Origin: Candidatus Roizmanbacteria bacterium | Lineage (GTDB): Bacteria; Patescibacteriota; Microgenomatia; UBA1406; GWC2-37-13 | DNA length: 64,000 nt | Reading direction: 5' to 3' | NCBI GenBank assembly: GCA_016215445.1 | Contig: JACRJL010000003.1 | Coordinates: 528,924 to 592,923, forward strand | Shown: piece by piece, positions 61,152 to 64,000 of the stretch | Layout of the letters: each line of letters begins with the position of its first letter | How positions within the stretch are numbered: the stretch's first letter is position 1 | Translations under genes and position numbers: made by a program | The notes under the pieces: generated by a model | Databases searched by the model: none | What the model saw: the letters and a program-made list of their open reading frames with translations, nothing else | Told to the model about the DNA's origin: nothing

Positions 61152-61525
61152 AAAATGTCCTGCCAAAAAATAACTTTCAATATATTATCATTATAAGTGA
61201 TTTTCGCTTTGATTTTTCTTTGAAAATTATTGGAGGTGGCGGTTGAAACTATAGTTTTATTTAAGTCGTCGCCTGTTACGGAAACAACCGTATTAAAAGC
61301 ATTAACAGAATCAGGAATTGTTTCACCGCTATAGGTCGGATCACGTAATAATCTAAGTAGGGCATTCTCAATACCGTTTTCAGCTGCCTCCCTAACCAAA
61401 AGGGACTGTTGAGTAGTCGAAGCGGCTTCGCTGTTAACTGCAATCATAGTCACGGTTGCCGAGATTATGACCATGGCTATGGCAATAAATACTATCAATG
61501 TAATCAAGGCTTGGGCTTTTTTCAT
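61148..61525 (-). CDS. Minor prepilin-like protein (PilX-type)
   Basis: 125 residues. A short positive leader (MKKAQ) precedes ALITLIVFIAIAMVIISATVTMIAVNSEAAS, an N-terminal helix like PilX/GspK-type minor pilins, without the usual Glu5. The small C-terminal domain has a RKIKAKITYND strand. Overlaps both neighbours by 4 nt (ATGA), so it is translated as part of the prepilin operon. Confidence 0.8.
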   Translation of the reverse strand: MKKAQALITLIVFIAIAMVIISATVTMIAVNSEAASTTQQSLLVREAAENGIENALLRLLRDPTYSGETIPDSVNAFNTVVSVTGDDLNKTIVSTATSNNFQRKIKAKITYNDNILKVIFWQDIL

Positions 61526-62004
61526 CTTAGTCCGACTGTTGTTTCCAAACTGATAATTTCAGGATTTTTATTGACAACAGCACTGCTTTGTAATGTTAAA
61601 TTTATCCTAATTGTGTTTTTTCCAAGGTCGTTGCCCAATCTTGTAAAAGCTAAGTTCGTAATACGGGAATTAATCCCATTCAAAACATAGGTCGTACCAC
61701 CTGTTATCAATTCAATATTATTGTTATTTAAACGGATAGTCTCGGGAATTCCGTAGAGAATTAAATCAAGTGTCGAAGAACTGACTCCAAGATCAGGCGA
61801 AATAATAGAATTTGCATTGTTAATATCACTTGTTAATTTGGCAAAAATAAATCTAGCGTCCTGATTGATGGCGGCACTCGACTCTGAAGAAGTCTTGGTT
61901 TTTAGAGAACTAATAAAAATATCAGTAAGGATAAAAATCAATATGGAAAAAATTCCCATAAAAATAATTAGCTCAATTAAAGTAAAGGCTTTTTTTATTT
62001 TCAT
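61522..62004 (-). CDS. Prepilin-type protein (PilW/GspJ-like)
   Basis: 160 residues. MKIKKAFTLIELIIFMGIFSILIFILTDIF carries a type III leader: the residue before the Phe is Ala rather than Gly, and Glu5 is retained. The helix is followed by SSAAINQDARFIFAKLTSDINNAN, the usual PilW/GspJ region, and a beta-rich end. It is a minor subunit that probably helps start the filament. Overlaps neighbours by 4 nt on each side. Confidence 0.85.
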   Translation of the reverse strand: MKIKKAFTLIELIIFMGIFSILIFILTDIFISSLKTKTSSESSAAINQDARFIFAKLTSDINNANSIISPDLGVSSSTLDLILYGIPETIRLNNNNIELITGGTTYVLNGINSRITNLAFTRLGNDLGKNTIRINLTLQSSAVVNKNPEIISLETTVGLR

Positions 62005-64000
62005 GGTGAATAGTTAAGTGTTAAATCATGGAAAATTGGTGATTCATTATTGTCTGTAGTATCAAAATACAGTTTGTAACAAAAATAACGGCCAGGATTG
62101 GTATAAAATGGGTTTACTGTTTTATAGGGAATTATTCCATTAAAAACTCCGTTGGTTAAAATATATCTCGAACCAGTAGGATTATCCTGATCAGGTCCTA
62201 TATAAGTATAGTCACCCGTACTACAGGAAGAGTCAGTGTCAGAAACTGCTATTTGCATTTCCAGGACAGTATTTGCTGAAGGGATATAAACATTTCCCGA
62301 AAAACGATTGAAGGCGGTACTTAATCCGGCATCGAAAACAGCTGAAGTATAGGTACCGGAAGAAGCATAGTTTCCACCGCCTTGTCCACCTCCGAGAATA
62401 ATCTTCAATTCGGCATCGGCATCACCGGTAATGATATAAGAATAGGCATAACCATTATTCTGTAAAACAGAGGATACGCCGCGAATACCACTGGAATACT
62501 GCAAACCACCGCAGCTTGTCATCGTATCCAATCTAACTACTTGATATTGGTTTATGCCGCCGGATCCAACAATAATACCTATATTTCCCGTAACTACGGT
62601 AACACCAGCGGGTGACATGCCATCTGTGTTATAACTTCCTTGCCCGCTTATTGTCGGTGAGTTGATATTTGAAATGTCAACGGCGTAAAAGTTACTCTGT
62701 CCTGAAACGTAATTTGTAACTAGGTAGGCTTTATTCGGTGTTGAAATTACTGTATTCACATAGACGTCTATGCCTGATTGACCCGTTCCAATATTTAGTT
62801 TCCCTGCGAAGGCAGGAATAGAAGAGTTTGAGATGTCAATGATTTCAAACTGGTAGGTTGTCGAAGTAGTGGCTACATAAGCATAATTACCCGTGACAAG
62901 AACCTTCTTCCCCTGACCGTCCAAGCTGAATCCACCAGAATTTAAAAGTGATGGTGACGAATGATTGCTAACATCATAGATATAAAGCTTACTGTTGCTG
63001 GCAGTTACGTATGCCTTGTTGTTGGATACATAAATACTATTGGCATTGATATTTCCAGGTAAATTTATAGTTCCAACTTCTAAAAATTTGGAATTAGTTG
63101 GTGGATCAGAATATTGATTTAAATCCATGATTACAACCTCTTTGGCATTGTTATCGGTTGCCAGATATCCGTAGTCGACCTCGCCAAAAACGGCATTGGT
63201 TTTATAACCGTCAAATGTCGGATAAGGTGTCGGCGTGACAATAGGTGGGTCTTGATCTGTAGTCAGAGAAACTTTTGCGAAAGAAACGCCTGAAGCGTTT
63301 TCCCCAGTGCCGGTAAAAACTATTCCTTCAATTGCCGAAATAGCATTCGCCACACCGCTTTTGGGAAGGTCGACTTGCGTAATCGACTTATTAGGATCAC
63401 ACCAATCTCCTCCACCTCCACCGGCGGCCAACTGTATCTGGGCGTCATTCGGAATGGAAGTCCCGGTTGTGTCACTGACAGCTGTCCCGCTTGTTTCTCC
63501 TGGATCAAAATCAGGATGGGAAGTATAGACTTTAGAATCGTTATCAAGACGAACGAGATAAAGAGTCGATTTAATTTCTGACTGAAAAGGAGTTGGCCAG
63601 GAGATATTGATCGTTACAGCCTTAGTCGAAGGATCAACTATGGCGTCGGGTGTAGAGGCAGTTACCAATATTCCTTCCTTTCTGTAAGCAGATTCGATAG
63701 TAATCAGTTCATTCAATCCATTGATATTGGCACCTGGAGCAGAAACAGAAACCAATTCCCAAGAAGACCCTGAAGGTTGAGCATAGTAGTTTCCATTTGT
63801 AGGAATGTTATTCCAACCCGACTCTCTGACAGTTCTGACTGCTTCTTCTGCTTCTTTTAACAAAGCCGTCGCCTGGAGCCTTTGTTGCTGCTGTGCTTTA
63901 CCTGATCGTGAAGATGTAAAACCAACCAAAAGAACCGGAAGAAGAATCGCCAAAAGCGCCATAACAATCATTAGTTCTAAGATTGACTGACCTTTTTTAA
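62001..64000 (-). CDS. Minor prepilin fused to LVIVD-type beta-propeller, 5' partial
   Basis: The track starts at an internal Met (63971), but the frame stays open to the window edge and reads KKGQSILELMIVMALLAILLPVLLVG, a class III signal (Gly then Gln, Glu5-like). The true start is outside. After the pilin helix (PilV-like, AQQQQRLQATALLKEAEEAVRTVRESGW) comes a beta domain. About seven LVIVD-like repeats (about residues 240-480 of the track protein, e.g. NNKAYVTASNSKLYIYDVSN, GNYAYVATTSTTYQFEIIDISN) form a propeller, then a C-terminal beta sandwich. It would display a propeller at the pilus tip. It overlaps the next gene by 4 nt. An IPAFAG repeat lies within. Confidence 0.85.
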   Translation of the reverse strand, partial: KKGQSILELMIVMALLAILLPVLLVGFTSSRSGKAQQQQRLQATALLKEAEEAVRTVRESGWNNIPTNGNYYAQPSGSSWELVSVSAPGANINGLNELITIESAYRKEGILVTASTPDAIVDPSTKAVTINISWPTPFQSEIKSTLYLVRLDNDSKVYTSHPDFDPGETSGTAVSDTTGTSIPNDAQIQLAAGGGGGDWCDPNKSITQVDLPKSGVANAISAIEGIVFTGTGENASGVSFAKVSLTTDQDPPIVTPTPYPTFDGYKTNAVFGEVDYGYLATDNNAKEVVIMDLNQYSDPPTNSKFLEVGTINLPGNINANSIYVSNNKAYVTASNSKLYIYDVSNHSSPSLLNSGGFSLDGQGKKVLVTGNYAYVATTSTTYQFEIIDISNSSIPAFAGKLNIGTGQSGIDVYVNTVISTPNKAYLVTNYVSGQSNFYAVDISNINSPTISGQGSYNTDGMSPAGVTVVTGNIGIIVGSGGINQYQVVRLDTMTSCGGLQYSSGIRGVSSVLQNNGYAYSYIITGDADAELKIILGGGQGGGNYASSGTYTSAVFDAGLSTAFNRFSGNVYIPSANTVLEMQIAVSDTDSSCSTGDYTYIGPDQDNPTGSRYILTNGVFNGIIPYKTVNPFYTNPGRYFCYKLYFDTTDNNESPIFHDLTLNYSP
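62800..62818 (-). repeat. Intragenic palindromic repeat (TTCCTGCCTTCGCAGG type)
   Basis: The minus strand reads ATTCCTGCCTTCGCAGGGAA, a small palindrome of the widespread repeat type that encodes IPAFAG in many bacteria. It is read in frame within the beta-propeller between two repeats. Confidence 0.6.

Overview
This window is AT-rich bacterial DNA (roughly one third GC by eye), standard code (TGA is used as a stop, e.g. at the end of msrB), densely packed, with many 4-nt ATGA/GTGA overlaps and several convergent genes that overlap at their 3' ends. The mix points to a Candidate Phyla Radiation bacterium, most likely of the Microgenomates (OP11) type. Indicators are short core proteins, an F-type ATPase with a truncated delta subunit, a sortase with a giant proline/threonine-rich surface protein, a MurT/GatD pair, prepilin operons, a solitary GIY-YIG gene, a four-helix-bundle (S23-type) gene, and tRNA genes without encoded CCA. 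The lineage is an inference; no rRNA is present.

Layout. 1-3.8 kb: a divergent pair, one partial helical protein with isoprenoid-synthase-like motifs and one cobalamin-binding radical SAM enzyme, then an orphan gene. 3.9-18.1 kb: a cell-surface region with a GT87-like glycosyltransferase, a propeller-lipase fusion, a 2586-residue repeat protein with an internal LPATG signal, its sortase, a metzincin-like protease, a four-helix-bundle gene flanked by inverted repeats, and a secreted protein with a strong ribosome-binding site and terminator. 18.1-26.8 kb: an RnfD-like membrane protein, a phosphodiester glycosidase, and a five-gene polysaccharide cluster (glycosyltransferases, flippase, O-antigen-ligase-like protein). 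26.8-33.5 kb: tRNAs, msrB-msrA, LysM protein, GIY-YIG gene, aldehyde dehydrogenase, HD hydrolase, methyltransferase, lemA-htpX. 33.5-50.2 kb: core genes murT-gatD-dnaE, the complete atp operon, topA, pyrG, rplS, yraN and an MscS-like channel. 50.2-64 kb: tRNAs, obg, ruvB with a histidine kinase operon, a DUF2156/decarboxylase pair, a response regulator, and a type IV pilin-like operon running off the right edge.

Regulation. At least twelve genes have a sigma70-type -10 box (TATAAT or close) ending only 5-10 nt before the start codon, so they are predicted to be leaderless or nearly so. Shine-Dalgarno sites are almost absent; three genes (secreted protein at 17126, atpE, MscS-like protein) have a near-perfect GGAGGTGA. 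atpE also has two hairpins in its leader.

Most unusual features. (1) Two tRNA genes (Asp and Leu-UAA) are each preceded by a truncated copy of their own first 13-15 nt, separated from the intact tRNA by a segment that opens with two hairpins. The tRNA promoter sits before the truncated copy. One insert carries a GIY-YIG gene and the other has no gene, as expected for an autonomous/non-autonomous element pair targeting tRNA 5' ends. (2) Several protein genes contain in-frame palindromic or short-repeat insertions like Rickettsia palindromic elements. (3) The giant surface protein looks like a polyprotein, with a sortase signal followed by an internal signal peptide. (4) A shared upstream module precedes the GT87, lipase and four-helix-bundle genes.
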